Below are positions 36,217-45,384 of a stretch of 64,000 nt of DNA, one piece after another (within the stretch, counting starts at the first letter, position 1; each line of letters starts with the position of its first letter). The notes beneath the pieces are model-generated. The model did no database searches, was not told the origin of the DNA, and worked only from the letters and a program-made list of their open reading frames with translations. The stretch is from Rhodovastum sp963709085 (lineage in GTDB: Bacteria > Pseudomonadota > Alphaproteobacteria > Acetobacterales > Acetobacteraceae), in contig CAVPVB010000024.1 in assembly GCA_963709085.1 (NCBI GenBank), positions 868,001-932,000 on the forward strand. The letters run 5' to 3'. The position numbers and the translations under genes were made by a program.

Positions 36217-36643
36217 CGAAATCCTTAAATCGACTGCCCCACCCCGTGTCAAAAGAAATCTATGGCCGCGGCGACGCCAAACCTCCGAAACCCGCGTCGT
36301 ACGAGCTGCTTTCCACCATGCAACGGGTGCCCAAGCCGCGGACCTCTTCGAGGGGCCGGCCTGGGCGGTTACTAATCGAGAAAGGAAGATAGCGTGGGCG
36401 AGCGCCATGCCGATTCCCGACAGGGTGCCGCGCTGACACCGGTATTCCGTTCTGAAGCGTCACTCTCTTAAGCTATATCAATTGGTTACGCTTTCTGAGA
36501 GATATCATCGAAACACAGAGCCGACCCCAACGCCTTGGCCTGCTGCTGGTATAGTACGGCGCCCTGTACGCGCCCTTCGGGGCGAGCGCGGCTTTTCTGT
36601 CTACAGCCGTTCAGGGTCGGCAGCAGCAAGCTGTAGCACGTTG
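36217..36643. other. Intergenic stretch, no recognisable gene
   Basis: Short frames only. A GCGCCCTTCGGGGCG mini-hairpin near 36570 is the only visible structure. Nothing else can be supported. Confidence 0.4.
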
Positions 36644-36767
36644 GAGGGCGGAAAAGCGTAGCGCATTCCGCCGCTTGCACCACGCCGCCGGTTCCTTGCC
36701 ACCGGGCCATCGTCGTCAACGCTTCGGTGCGACGCAAGAGGCGGAATGCGCCGCGCTTTTCCGCCCT
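36644..36767. repeat. Inverted repeat of the GGGCGGAAAAGCG type
   Basis: The left arm GAGGGCGGAAAAGCGTAGCG (on to CATTCCGCC, 36671) and the right arm (36740-36767, GGCGGAATGCGCCGCGC then TTTTCCGCCC) are near-perfect reverse complements around a 68-bp interior. It is an intergenic palindromic element different from the other two families here. Confidence 0.8.
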
Positions 36768-36892
36768 ACATCGCTCGGACCGCCGCAAACGGTCGGGACC
36801 AGCCCTTTGCGTAGCACCCGTGCCCCCGCCCGGTCGCCCGCTACCCCCCACCCCCGCTTGCCCTCCCGCCCGTCCCGCGATAGGCGCCGCGC

Positions 36893-37993
36893 ATGAAAGT
36901 GCTCGAAATCATCAACGTCGATTTTTCCCTCCGGCATTTTCTCGTGCCGCTGATGCGGGGCATCCGCGACCGTGGCCACGAGGTGGTCGGAGTATGCGCC
37001 GACGGCCCGCTGCTGGCTTCCGTGCGCGCGGAAGGGTTCCGCATCGAGACCGTGCCGATGGCGCGCAGCTATTCCCCGCGCGCGCAATGGCGGGCCTTCC
37101 GCGCGCTGCTCGACCTGCTGCGGCGGGAAAGGCCCGACATCGTGCACGGCCACATGCCGATCTCCGGCTTTCTCGCCCGGCTGGCCGCCCGCGCCGCCGG
37201 GGTGCCGAAAATCGCCTATACCTGCCACGGCTTCCTGTTCAACCAGCCCGGCCCCTGGTGGCGGCGGGCGATGGCCTTCGCCATGGAATGGACCGGCGGG
37301 CGGCTGACCGATCTGCACATGACCGTCTCGGACGAGGAAGCGGCCGACGCCCGCCGGCTGCGCATCCATCCAAGGTCGATCGGCATCGGCAATGGCCGTG
37401 ACCCGGCCCGGTTCCACCCGGACGCCGATGCCCGCGCCCGCATCCGCGCCGAACTGGGCGTGCCGGCGGCGCGGGTGGTGGTGATCGTCGTCTCCCGTCT
37501 GGTGCGCCACAAGGGCCACCCCGAATTGCTCGCCGCCATGCGAGAGGTGGATGCCGAGCTGTGGGTGGTCGGCAACCGGCTCGCCTCCGACCACGGCGAG
37601 GACCTCGAACCCTGTTTCGCCGCCAGCGGCCTGGGGCTGCGGCTGCGCCGGCTGGGCTATCGTGAGGATGTGCCGGCGCTGCTCGCCGCCGCCGACATTT
37701 TTGCCCTGCCGAGCCATTTCGAGGGGCTGCCGATGTCGGTGATCGAAGCGATGCTGGCGGGCCTGCCGGTGGTCGCCACCAACGTGCGCGGCCCGCGCGA
37801 GCAGGTGGAGGAAGGGCGCACCGGCCTGCTGGTGCCACCCCGCGACGTGCCCGCGCTGGCGGCGGCGCTGCGACGCCTCGCCGGCGATTCAGGATTGCGG
37901 GCGCACATGGGCCAGCAGGGCCGGGCGCGCGCCCTGGCCCGCTACGACGAGGCCAGGGTTGTGGCCCGCACGCTGGATTTGCTCGGGCTGTAG
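36893..37993 (+). CDS. Glycosyltransferase family 4 protein
   Basis: A 366-residue GT-B enzyme that transfers a sugar from a nucleotide donor. The N-terminal acceptor half starts MKVLEIINVDFSLRHFLVPL with HGHMPISGFLAR; the donor half has VSRLVRHKGHPELL and the E-x7-E motif in EGLPMSVIEAMLAGLPVVAT. The acceptor is not known; similar proteins build exopolysaccharide or lipopolysaccharide. It precedes purH by 39 bp on the same strand without functional link. Confidence 0.9.
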   Translation: MKVLEIINVDFSLRHFLVPLMRGIRDRGHEVVGVCADGPLLASVRAEGFRIETVPMARSYSPRAQWRAFRALLDLLRRERPDIVHGHMPISGFLARLAARAAGVPKIAYTCHGFLFNQPGPWWRRAMAFAMEWTGGRLTDLHMTVSDEEAADARRLRIHPRSIGIGNGRDPARFHPDADARARIRAELGVPAARVVVIVVSRLVRHKGHPELLAAMREVDAELWVVGNRLASDHGEDLEPCFAASGLGLRLRRLGYREDVPALLAAADIFALPSHFEGLPMSVIEAMLAGLPVVATNVRGPREQVEEGRTGLLVPPRDVPALAAALRRLAGDSGLRAHMGQQGRARALARYDEARVVARTLDLLGL

Positions 37994-38032
37994 GGTTATG
38001 CGGGCGTTCATCAAGCTGACCGGAGGCCCCCA

Positions 38033-39607
38033 GTGACCGACATCGTCCCGATCCGCCGCGCGCTGATTTCCGTCTCCGACAAAACGGGATTGGTCGATTT
38101 TGCCCGGGCGCTGGCGGCGCGTGGCGTCGAAATCCTGTCCACCGGCGGCTCGGCCAAGGCCATCCGTGATGCCGGCATCGCGGTGACGGAAGTCTCCGCC
38201 CATACCGGTTTCCCGGAAATCCTCGACGGGCGGGTGAAAACGCTGGTGCCGCAGATCCATGGCGGCATCCTCGGCCGGCGCGACCTGCCCGAGCATCTGG
38301 CCCAGATGGCGCAGCACGGCATCGCCCCGATCGACCTGGTGGCGGTCAATCTCTACCCGTTCGAGGCGACGGTGGCGCGCGGGGCGGCGTTCGAGGATTG
38401 CGTCGAGAACATCGACATCGGCGGCCCGGCGCTGATCCGTGCCGCCGCGAAGAACCACGATTTCGTCGCCGTGCTGACCGAGGCCGGGCAGTACGCCGAG
38501 GTGCTGGCCGAGCTGGCGGCGCAGGATGGCACCTCGCTGGCGCTGCGCCGCCGGCTGGCCGGCGAGGCCTATGCGCGCACCGCCGCCTACGACGCCGCCA
38601 TCGCCGCCTGGTTTGCCGGGCAGCGCGGCGAGCCCTTCCCGGCGCGGCTGATCGTCTCGGGCACGCGGCGCCAGGGGCTGCGCTATGGCGAGAACCCGCA
38701 CCAGCAGGCGGCCTTCTACCTCACCGATGCGCGGCCGGGGGTGGCCACCGCCACCCAGGTGCAGGGCAAGGAGCTGTCCTACAACAACCTCAACGACACC
38801 GACGCCGCCTTCGAGTGTGTCGCCGAGTTCGCGGCGCCGACCGTGGTGATCGTGAAACACGCCAACCCGTGCGGGGTGGCAAGTGCGGCGACGCTGGCCG
38901 AGGCGTGGGACGCGGCATTGCGCTGCGACCCGGTCTCGGCCTTCGGCGGCATCATCGCGGTGAACCGCACGCTCGACGAAGCGGCGGCCGAACGGATCGC
39001 CGCCATCTTCACCGAAGTGATCGTGGCGCCGGACGCAACCGAAGGCGCGCGGGCGGTGCTGGCGCGGAAGAAGAACCTGCGGCTGCTGCTGACCGGCGGC
39101 CTGCCCGACCCGGCGGCGCCGGGCCTGACCTTCCGCAGCCTCTCGGGCGGTTTTCTGGCCCAGTCGCGCGATGCCGGCCGGGTCGGGCGCGACGCGGTGA
39201 AAGTGGTGACGCAGCGGGCGCCCACCGAGGCCGAGCTGGACGACCTGGTTTTCGCCTTCCGGGTTTGCAAGCACGTGAAGTCGAACGCCATCGTCTACGC
39301 CAGGGGCGGCGCCACGGTAGGCGTCGGCGCGGGGCAGATGAGCCGGGTGGATTCGGCCCGCATCGCCGGCTGGAAAAGCGAGGAAGCGGCCAAGGCGGCG
39401 GGTCTGCCGGGCCGGCTGGCGGAGGGCAGCGTGGTCGCCTCCGACGCCTTCTTCCCCTTCGCCGACGGGCTGGAGGCGGCGGTGGCGGCCGGGGCGACGG
39501 CGGTGATCCAGCCCGGCGGCTCGATGCGCGATGCCGAGGTGATCGCCGCCGCCGATGCGGCGGGGATTGCCATGGTGCTGACCGGGATGCGGCATTTCCG
39601 GCACTGA
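38033..39607 (+). CDS. purH: Bifunctional AICAR transformylase/IMP cyclohydrolase
   Basis: A 524-residue enzyme for the last two steps of IMP synthesis. The N-terminal IMP cyclohydrolase (MGS-like) domain has SVSDKTGLVDFARALA and ILSTGGSAKAI; the transformylase region has YGENPHQQAAFY, VKHANPCG and SNAIVYA. The start is GTG with CGGAGG 7 bp upstream. Length is normal. A repeat-family copy follows the stop. Confidence 0.97.
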   Translation: MTDIVPIRRALISVSDKTGLVDFARALAARGVEILSTGGSAKAIRDAGIAVTEVSAHTGFPEILDGRVKTLVPQIHGGILGRRDLPEHLAQMAQHGIAPIDLVAVNLYPFEATVARGAAFEDCVENIDIGGPALIRAAAKNHDFVAVLTEAGQYAEVLAELAAQDGTSLALRRRLAGEAYARTAAYDAAIAAWFAGQRGEPFPARLIVSGTRRQGLRYGENPHQQAAFYLTDARPGVATATQVQGKELSYNNLNDTDAAFECVAEFAAPTVVIVKHANPCGVASAATLAEAWDAALRCDPVSAFGGIIAVNRTLDEAAAERIAAIFTEVIVAPDATEGARAVLARKKNLRLLLTGGLPDPAAPGLTFRSLSGGFLAQSRDAGRVGRDAVKVVTQRAPTEAELDDLVFAFRVCKHVKSNAIVYARGGATVGVGAGQMSRVDSARIAGWKSEEAAKAAGLPGRLAEGSVVASDAFFPFADGLEAAVAAGATAVIQPGGSMRDAEVIAAADAAGIAMVLTGMRHFRH

Positions 39608-39610
39608 TCG

Positions 39611-39750
39611 GGGGAAGGAAGGCCAGGGCTCTGCCCTGGACCCCGCTCAACCCCCCTCCTCAAACAACCCTCTAAACGAATGGGTTCTAAGGGCTCCGCC
39701 CTTAGCGGGTCCAGGGCAGAGCCCTGGCCTTCCTTCCTCCGTTTGCCCTG
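39611..39750. repeat. Dispersed GC-rich palindromic repeat downstream of purH
   Basis: Left part GGAAGGAAGGCCAGGGCTCT and right part CCCTGGCCTTCCTTCCTCCG are inverted, with an inner TGGGTTCTAAGGGCTCCGCC hairpin. The right end, GTTTGCCCTG, is a diverged form of the GATTGCCCTG terminus. Position after purH suggests terminator activity. Confidence 0.85.
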
Positions 39751-39893
39751 CAGGTGGTCCTTGCCCAAGTTGATCATTCCGGCGTCCGCCGCCATAGTAC
39801 CGACGCGTCCGTCGCACTCAGGCGGATCGCGCCTATTTCATCCGCGCCGGCACCCCACCCCCGGGCTCTGACGGTCATCGAGGGTCCCGACGC

Positions 39894-40850
39894 ATGCGTA
39901 ACTTCGACCAGCTGAGCGAGCGCGAGATCCTGGCGCTGGCCATCAGCGCCGAGGAGGAGGATGGCCGCATCTACCTCGACTTCGCCGAGGGGCTGCGCGC
40001 CGACTATCCCTCCTCCGCCAAGGTTTTCACCGACATGGCCGGCGAGGAGGACGTGCACCGGCGCTGGCTGATTGACGTGTACCGGCAGAAATTCGGCGAG
40101 CACATCCCGCTGATCAAGCGCGAGCACGTGCGCGGGTTCTTCCAACGCAAGCCGATCTGGCAGTTACAGCCGCTGAACCTCGATGCCGTGCGCCGCCAGG
40201 CCGAGGAGATGGAGTTCGACGCCGCCCAGTTCTATCGCCGTGCCGCCAGCCGCTCGACCGATGCCTCGATCCGCAAGCTGCTCGGCGACCTTGCCGCCGC
40301 CGAAGCCAAGCACGAGCACGCGGCCGAGCGGATCACCAAAGAGAACCTGACCGAGAACGCTTTGGCCGAGGAGGCGGAATCGGCGCGGCGGATGCTGCTG
40401 CTGCGCTTCATCCAACCGGGGCTGGCCGGGCTGATGGACGGCTCGGTCTCCACCCTCGCGCCGGTGTTCGCCGCCGCCCTCGCCACCGCCAGTTCGTGGG
40501 ACGCCTTTCTGGTGGGCATGGCCGCCTCGCTCGGCGCCGGCATTTCCATGGGTTTCGCCGAGGCGCTGTCGGACAACGGCAGCCTGACCGGCCGCGGCGC
40601 GCCGCTGCTGCGCGGCATCATCTGCGGCGCCATGACCACGCTGGGCGGCATCGGCCACACGTTGCCCTTCCTGATTCCCGATTTCCGCGTCGCTCTCATT
40701 TTGGCAGTGGGGGTGGTCATTGCCGAGCTGGCGGTGATTTCGTGGGTACGATGGAAATACATGGACACGCCGCCGTTCTCCGCCGCCCTGCAGGTGGGCT
40801 TCGGCGGCGCGCTGGTGTTCGCCACCGGCATCCTGATCGGGAGCAGTTGA
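39894..40850 (+). CDS. mbfA: Membrane-bound ferritin, iron exporter MbfA
   Basis: A 318-residue fusion of a ferritin-like domain (about 1-150) with a VIT1/CCC1-like membrane domain (about 160-318). Di-iron ligands are visible: EEEDGRIY (20-27), GEEDVHRRW (Glu51/52, His55), EFDAAQFYRR and AEAKHEHAAERI. The membrane part has FIQPGLAGLMDGSVSTLAPV, typical of VIT1. MbfA exports iron in rhizobia and Agrobacterium and is Irr-regulated there; no Irr box was identified here. Confidence 0.9.
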   Translation: MRNFDQLSEREILALAISAEEEDGRIYLDFAEGLRADYPSSAKVFTDMAGEEDVHRRWLIDVYRQKFGEHIPLIKREHVRGFFQRKPIWQLQPLNLDAVRRQAEEMEFDAAQFYRRAASRSTDASIRKLLGDLAAAEAKHEHAAERITKENLTENALAEEAESARRMLLLRFIQPGLAGLMDGSVSTLAPVFAAALATASSWDAFLVGMAASLGAGISMGFAEALSDNGSLTGRGAPLLRGIICGAMTTLGGIGHTLPFLIPDFRVALILAVGVVIAELAVISWVRWKYMDTPPFSAALQVGFGGALVFATGILIGSS

Positions 40851-40936
40851 CCCCCGGCCGTCGCCGCGAGGAACCCGCAACAAATAAGCCGCCGGACACG
40901 CCTCCCCCGCCCCTTTCCAGCAACCCCGGAGCCGCC

Positions 40937-41495
40937 ATGAGTGACGCTGTGACCCTTCCCGCCAATTCGTTTCGTTACGATTGGCTGACAAGATCGCTGC
41001 ACTGGCTCACCGCCATCCTGGTGATCGCGTTGTATTCCAGCGCGCAGATCATCGACTTCTTTCCGCGCGATGGCGGGCGGGTCGAGGCGCGGTCGGTGCA
41101 CATCGTACTCGGCCTGTCCTTGCTGGCGGTGCTGCTGGTCCGGCTGACCTGGCGCAAGACCCCCTGGGGCGGCCGCCAGCCGCCGCGCGCGGGGCTGGGC
41201 GATCTGGCGGCCCGCGGCGTTCAGCCTGCTGCTGGTGCTGCTGCTGGGGATCAACATCCTGTTCGGCCTGCTCAATGTTGCCGTGCGCGGCGATGCCGTC
41301 TTCACCTGGGTGAAGCTGCCGGCGCTGGGCACCGGCTTTCCGGGCGTGCGGGATGTCGTGGGCGAAATTCACGAATGGGGCGGCAACCTGATCGTGGCGC
41401 TGGCCGGCCTGCATGCGCTGGCCGCGCTGGCGCATCACTACCTGCTGCGCGACGGCATCCTGCGCCGGATGCTGCCGCGCGGCCGTGTCGCGTAG
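40937..41495 (+). pseudogene. Cytochrome b561, frameshifted
   Basis: A four-helix di-heme cytochrome b561 that would pass electrons from ubiquinol. FRYDWLTRSLHWLTAILVIA and VHIVLGLSLLAVLLVRLTWR carry the helix 1 and 2 His ligands; in the other frame LLLGINILFGLLNVAVRGD and IHEWGGNLIVALAGLHALAA carry the rest. The frames meet near 41216, where one surplus base in CCCGCGGCGTTCAGC breaks an otherwise intact gene. The total would be about 186 residues, the family norm. Confidence 0.85.
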
Positions 41496-41506
41496 CTCCG
41501 AAAGGG

Positions 41507-41563
41507 TTGTTCTAAGGGCTCCGCCTTTAGCAGGGTCCAGGGGCAGAGCCCCTGGCCTTCCTT
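41507..41563. repeat. Dispersed GC-rich palindromic repeat, short copy
   Basis: Reads TCTAAGGGCTCCGCCTTTAG then CCAGGGGCAGAGCCCCTGG and CCTTCC. It lies after the cytochrome b561 stop. The left arm is absent. Confidence 0.8.
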
Positions 41564-41646
41564 TTCGCAAGCTCCAGTGTTCCCTTGTCAAGCCGGGCCG
41601 CGCAGTGGCATCACCCGCGCAAGCGTTCGGCAATAAGGAAACGCGC

Positions 41647-42423
41647 ATGAACGATGCCATCCGGGTGGAGGCGCGCGCAGGCTGGCGCACGATCACCCTG
41701 AACCGGCCGGAGCGGATGAACGCGCTCGACGCCGGCGCGGTGGCGGCGCTGATCGCCGCCCTGAACGACGCCGCAACCGACCCCGCCTGCCGGGCGCTGC
41801 TGATCACCGGCAGCGGGCGCGGTTTCTGTGCCGGGGCCGATCTGTCGCTGATCCCGCCCGGCGCCGATCTCGGCGACATCGTCGAGCAATCCTGGAATCC
41901 GCTGGCCCGCGCGCTGCGCGACGCGGCGGTGCCGACCGTCTGCGCCGTCAACGGGGTCGCCGCCGGCGCCGGGGCCAGCATCGCCTTCGGCTGCGACATC
42001 GTGCTGGCCGCCCGGTCCGCCCGCTTCGTGCAGGGCTTCGCCAATATCGGCCTGGTGCCGGATTGCGGCGGCACCTACCACCTGCCGCGGCTGATCGGGG
42101 AGGCGCGGGCGCGCGCGGCCGCCATGCTGGCCGAGCCGGTGGGGGCGGAGCAGGCGGAGCGATGGGGCATGATCTGGCGCGCCGTGGATGACAGCACGCT
42201 GCAGCCACAGGCCGAGGCGCTGGTCACCCGGCTCGCCGCCGGCCCCACCCAGGCCTATGTGCTGACCCGCCGCGCCATCGCCGCCGCCGGCAACACGCTG
42301 GACCGCCAGTTGGAGGTCGAGCGCGACCTGCAGCGCGCGGCCGGCCGCACGCCAGACTTCGCCGAGGGCGCGCGGGCCTTCCTGGAAAAGCGCAAGCCTG
42401 TCTTCAATGGCCGCCCGGCATAA
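41647..42423 (+). CDS. paaG: Enoyl-CoA hydratase/isomerase, PaaG type
   Basis: A 258-residue crotonase. ERMNALDAGAV, the oxyanion-hole segments GSGRGFCAGADLS and VNGVAAGAGASIAFGCDI, and NIGLVPDCGGTYHLPRL (position of the catalytic acidic residue, Asp-Cys) are visible. The last matches PaaG (2-(1,2-epoxy-dihydrophenyl)acetyl-CoA isomerase) better than ordinary hydratases. It overlaps the next gene, which encodes a PaaI-like thioesterase, by 17 bp. The rest of the paa cluster is not here. Confidence 0.85.
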   Translation: MNDAIRVEARAGWRTITLNRPERMNALDAGAVAALIAALNDAATDPACRALLITGSGRGFCAGADLSLIPPGADLGDIVEQSWNPLARALRDAAVPTVCAVNGVAAGAGASIAFGCDIVLAARSARFVQGFANIGLVPDCGGTYHLPRLIGEARARAAAMLAEPVGAEQAERWGMIWRAVDDSTLQPQAEALVTRLAAGPTQAYVLTRRAIAAAGNTLDRQLEVERDLQRAAGRTPDFAEGARAFLEKRKPVFNGRPA

Positions 42424-42886
42424 GGAACTGCACGTGAAGAAACCTGGAGACCCGCAGGCAATCGCCCGCGCCTGCGCCGACGCCATGTGGCCGGACGACC
42501 GCGCCGCCCAGTCGCTCGGCATCACGCTGGATGAGGTCGGCCCCGGCCACGCCACCGTGTCGATGCGGGTGCGCGACGAGATGGTGAACGGCCACGGCAC
42601 CTGCCATGGCGGTTTCATCTTCGCGCTGGCCGATACCGCCTTCGCCTATGCCTGCAACAGCACCAACGAGCGGGCGGTGGCGCAGCATTGCGCCATCACC
42701 TATCTGCGTCCGGCCAAGCTCGGCCACATGCTGGTGGCGATCGGGCAGGAAAGGTCGCGGGCCGGCCGGTCGGGCATCTACGACATCACGGTTCGCGCCG
42801 GCGACGGCACCGTGGTTGCCGAGTTCCGCGGCACTTCCCGCATGCTGGGGGAAAAGTTCTTCGCCGATCCGCCCCGGGAGGAATAG
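42407..42886 (+). CDS. paaI: Hydroxyphenylacetyl-CoA thioesterase, PaaI type
   Basis: A 159-residue hotdog-fold thioesterase. NGHGTCHGGFIFALADTAFA has the conserved HGG and D of PaaI; the C-terminal half has RSGIYDITVR and FRGTSR. A GTG at 42434 is an alternative start without overlap. In phenylacetate catabolism it removes CoA from dead-end products. Pairing with PaaG is common. Confidence 0.9.
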   Translation: MAARHKELHVKKPGDPQAIARACADAMWPDDRAAQSLGITLDEVGPGHATVSMRVRDEMVNGHGTCHGGFIFALADTAFAYACNSTNERAVAQHCAITYLRPAKLGHMLVAIGQERSRAGRSGIYDITVRAGDGTVVAEFRGTSRMLGEKFFADPPREE

Positions 42887-42976
42887 CGACGGGCACCCAC
42901 CCCGGCCGGAGACATCTCCGGCCGGTGATCAGCAAAAAGCCAGCCTCTCCCCCCGGTTGGGGGGAGAGGGAAGCCG

Positions 42977-43525
42977 TCAGGCGGTCGCGGCCGGTGTTTC
43001 GGCGGCGGCGGTCTGCTGCGCGCGGCGCTGCTGCCACAGCGAGACGAAATCGATCGGCTGCAGCAGCACCGGCGGGAAGCCGCCGTCGCGGGTCACGTCG
43101 GCCAGGATGTTGCGGGCGAACGGGAACAGGATGCGCGGGCACTCGACCAGCAGCACCGGCTCCACCGTGTTTTCCGGCAGGCCGCTCAGGGTAAACACCC
43201 CCGCATAGGCCAGTTCCGCCAGGAACACCCGCTCGCCCGCTGGGGCCGCGGCGGCGCCATTGCCGTTGCTGGCAGCGGCGGCCGGCGCCTCGAACGCCTC
43301 GGCGCGGATATGCAGCGTCACCTCGAAGGCGCTCTGGCCCTCGGCCACGCGGCGGGCCTGCACGTCGAGGTTGATGTCGACGCGCGGGGCGGCACGCAGC
43401 TGGGTGTAGATCTGCGGCGCGTTCGGCACCTCGAAGGAGAGATCCTTCACGTACTGAATGTTGACGACCAGCGGGGGCAACTGCTGGGCGGCCCCCTGGG
43501 GCGGGGTGGGGGTTACTTCGGACAT
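42977..43525 (-). CDS. secB: Protein-export chaperone SecB
   Basis: A 182-residue product from the ATG at 43525, which has GGAG 6 bp upstream; ATGs at 43543 and 43531 also fit. The core reads PLVVNIQYVKDLSFEVPNAP, RVDINLDVQARRV and ECPRILFPFARNILADVTRD, the standard SecB segments that bind unfolded pre-proteins and SecA. An Ala/Gly/Asn-rich insertion (SNGNGAAAAPAG) is unusual in the middle. Tetramer in the cytoplasm. Confidence 0.95.
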   Translation of the reverse strand: MSEVTPTPPQGAAQQLPPLVVNIQYVKDLSFEVPNAPQIYTQLRAAPRVDINLDVQARRVAEGQSAFEVTLHIRAEAFEAPAAAASNGNGAAAAPAGERVFLAELAYAGVFTLSGLPENTVEPVLLVECPRILFPFARNILADVTRDGGFPPVLLQPIDFVSLWQQRRAQQTAAAETPAATA

Positions 43526-43637
43526 CGCCATCTCCGTGTTCATGGGGGACCGTCGGCGGCGGGTAGCACAGGGCCGGCGGGAAATCAAAGCCGGCGGGAA
43601 TCAAAGAAATTGATGCACCCGCCGGTGGTGAAGCGGG

Positions 43638-44207
43638 TCAGCGCGCCGGGCTGACCCGCTCGGGCGGCGGCGCCGTGGGGTCGCAGCGCCGCCATTCGGC
43701 ATTGCCGAGGCGCTCGCCGGTCATGGCGAGGATGAACCCCCAATGGCTGACCACCAGCGTCTCGGACCAGTCGGGCAAGGCCGCCATCTCGGCGCGGAAC
43801 AGCGCGGCGCGGTCGCGGACGGACTGGAAGGGCTCCTCCACCGGCGGCCACCATACCTCATCCACCGCCGAGAAATCGAGGTCCGGCCAGGCCAGTTCCA
43901 GCTCGGTGCGCGGCGAGCCGACATCGCAGGTGAAGGCGTAGCGCTCGCGCACCCCCGGATTGACGAACACCGCCACGCCCAGCGCGCGGGCCAGCGGAAC
44001 CGCGGTCTGCAACGCGCGCGTATAGGGCGAGACGATGATTCGCCTCAGGCGCGGCCCGGCCAGGCAAGCAGCGGCCAGTTCCGCGGCGGCCTGCGCGGCC
44101 TGTGCATGGCCGAGCGGGGTGAGCCGCGGGTCGGGGATGCCCGGGTCGCGCAATTCGGCGGAGAAATGCAGGTTGAACTCGCTCTGGCCATGCCGCAGCA
44201 GGATCAT
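43638..44207 (-). CDS. Histidine phosphatase family protein
   Basis: A 189-residue branch-2-like phosphoglycerate-mutase-fold phosphatase. MILLRHGQSEFNLHF carries the RHG catalytic His; SPYTRALQTAVPLA and VVSHWGFI carry the other conserved Arg and His. The start is ATG 44207: upstream codons in frame are repeat-derived. The substrate is not known. It lies between secB and a divergent Tim44-like gene. Confidence 0.85.
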   Translation of the reverse strand: MILLRHGQSEFNLHFSAELRDPGIPDPRLTPLGHAQAAQAAAELAAACLAGPRLRRIIVSPYTRALQTAVPLARALGVAVFVNPGVRERYAFTCDVGSPRTELELAWPDLDFSAVDEVWWPPVEEPFQSVRDRAALFRAEMAALPDWSETLVVSHWGFILAMTGERLGNAEWRRCDPTAPPPERVSPAR

Positions 44208-44261
44208 GGCCCCGGATAGCCGCAAGGCCCACTCCGGCGCAACAGTGGGGCGCAACCGTCT

Positions 44262-44514
44262 CAGGGCAATCGGGTGAAGGAAGGCCAGGGCTCTGCCCTG
44301 GACCCGCCGTCGCGCGTAGCGCGCCTTCGGCGCGACGGCCGAGAGGCCCCTGGACCCCATCACTTAAGGGTTTTGGGAAGAGGGGGTGAGGAGATGCTGC
44401 GGCCCCTCCTCACCCCCTCTTCCCAAAACCCTTAAAACGAATGGGTTCTAAGGGCTCCGCCCTTAGCGGGGTCCAGGGGCAGAGCCCCTGGCCTTCCTTC
44501 ACCCGATTGCCCTG
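44262..44514. repeat. 253-bp long form of the dispersed palindromic repeat
   Basis: Both ends are the full CAGGGCAATCGGGTGAAGGA arm and its reverse complement. Internally a second inverted pair (TTAAGGGTTTTGGGAAGAGG to CCTCTTCCCAAAACCCTTAA) meets at TGCTGCGG. It reads as two 110-130-bp units joined head to head. It is the only copy here lying between divergent genes. Confidence 0.9.
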
Positions 44515-44658
44515 GCAACCGTCTGGACCGCGATCACAGGCTGTGCGCCGGCTTGCCATCGTGTTACTGATACGATGCGCCGCGGTTCGGTTGTGTCCGG
44601 GGCCGGGGGACCTTATGTCAGTGCAGGCGCCCGATTCCGGGCGCGATGGAGAGTTGCC

Positions 44659-45384
44659 ATGGGTTCCAGCGGTAGTTTCCCGCTCGACCTTGTCCTGTTC
44701 GGCATGATTGCGGCTTTCCTGGTGCTGCGCCTGCGCAGTATTCTCGGTCGCCGCACCGGCTTTGAACGGCCGCCCGAACAGCGCGTGCCGCTGCAGCCCG
44801 GCGCGGCCGGGCGGGTGGTGCCGGACGGACAGGTGCCGGACGGACACAAACCAGACGCCTATAAACCAGACGGGCAAATTATCGACGGCGTGGCCGCACC
44901 CGCTGCGGCGGGCCGCCCGCTGCCCGACCCCCTCTCGCCGCCCGGCCAGGCGATCGTGCGCATGCGCCGCCTGCAGCCCGGTTTCGACCCCGCGCACTTC
45001 CTGGCCGGCGCCGAGGCGGCGTTCGCCATCATCGTCGCCGCCTTCGCCGCCGGCGACCGCACCAATCTGCGGTCGCTGCTGTCGGAGGACACCTACCGCG
45101 CCTTCGAGGCGGCGATCACCGCTCGCGAATCCGCAGGCGAAACCCAGCGCACCGAAATCCGCTCCATCCAGGCCAGCACCATCGAGGCCGCCGACCTGCG
45201 CGGCAACGTCGCCGACATCACCGTGCGCTTCGTCTCCGACCAGGTGAACGTGACGCTCGGCCGCAACGGCAATCCGGTTGCCGGTGCCGACGCGGTGACC
45301 GAGATCACCGATCTGTGGACCTTCGAGCGTGACCTGACCTCGCCAGATCCGACCTGGCGGCTGGTGGCGGCGCGCAGCGCCTGA
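44659..45384 (+). CDS. Tim44-domain inner-membrane protein (TimA-like)
   Basis: A 241-residue protein that starts with one membrane helix (PLDLVLFGMIAAFLVLRLRS), then a charged linker with repeated DGQVPDGHKPDAYKPDGQ units, then a Tim44-like domain (about residues 95-240) with FDPAHFLAGAEAAFAIIVAA and DLWTFERDL. Alphaproteobacterial TimA proteins have this layout; the role in membrane protein biogenesis or quality control is not clear. The stop overlaps the mltA start. Confidence 0.85.
   Translation: MGSSGSFPLDLVLFGMIAAFLVLRLRSILGRRTGFERPPEQRVPLQPGAAGRVVPDGQVPDGHKPDAYKPDGQIIDGVAAPAAAGRPLPDPLSPPGQAIVRMRRLQPGFDPAHFLAGAEAAFAIIVAAFAAGDRTNLRSLLSEDTYRAFEAAITARESAGETQRTEIRSIQASTIEAADLRGNVADITVRFVSDQVNVTLGRNGNPVAGADAVTEITDLWTFERDLTSPDPTWRLVAARSA

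Noticed and set aside
44208..44363. An N-terminal extension of 52 residues on the histidine phosphatase
   Set aside because: These codons come from the dispersed repeat; the RHG motif should be at the very N-terminus, which fits the ATG at 44207.
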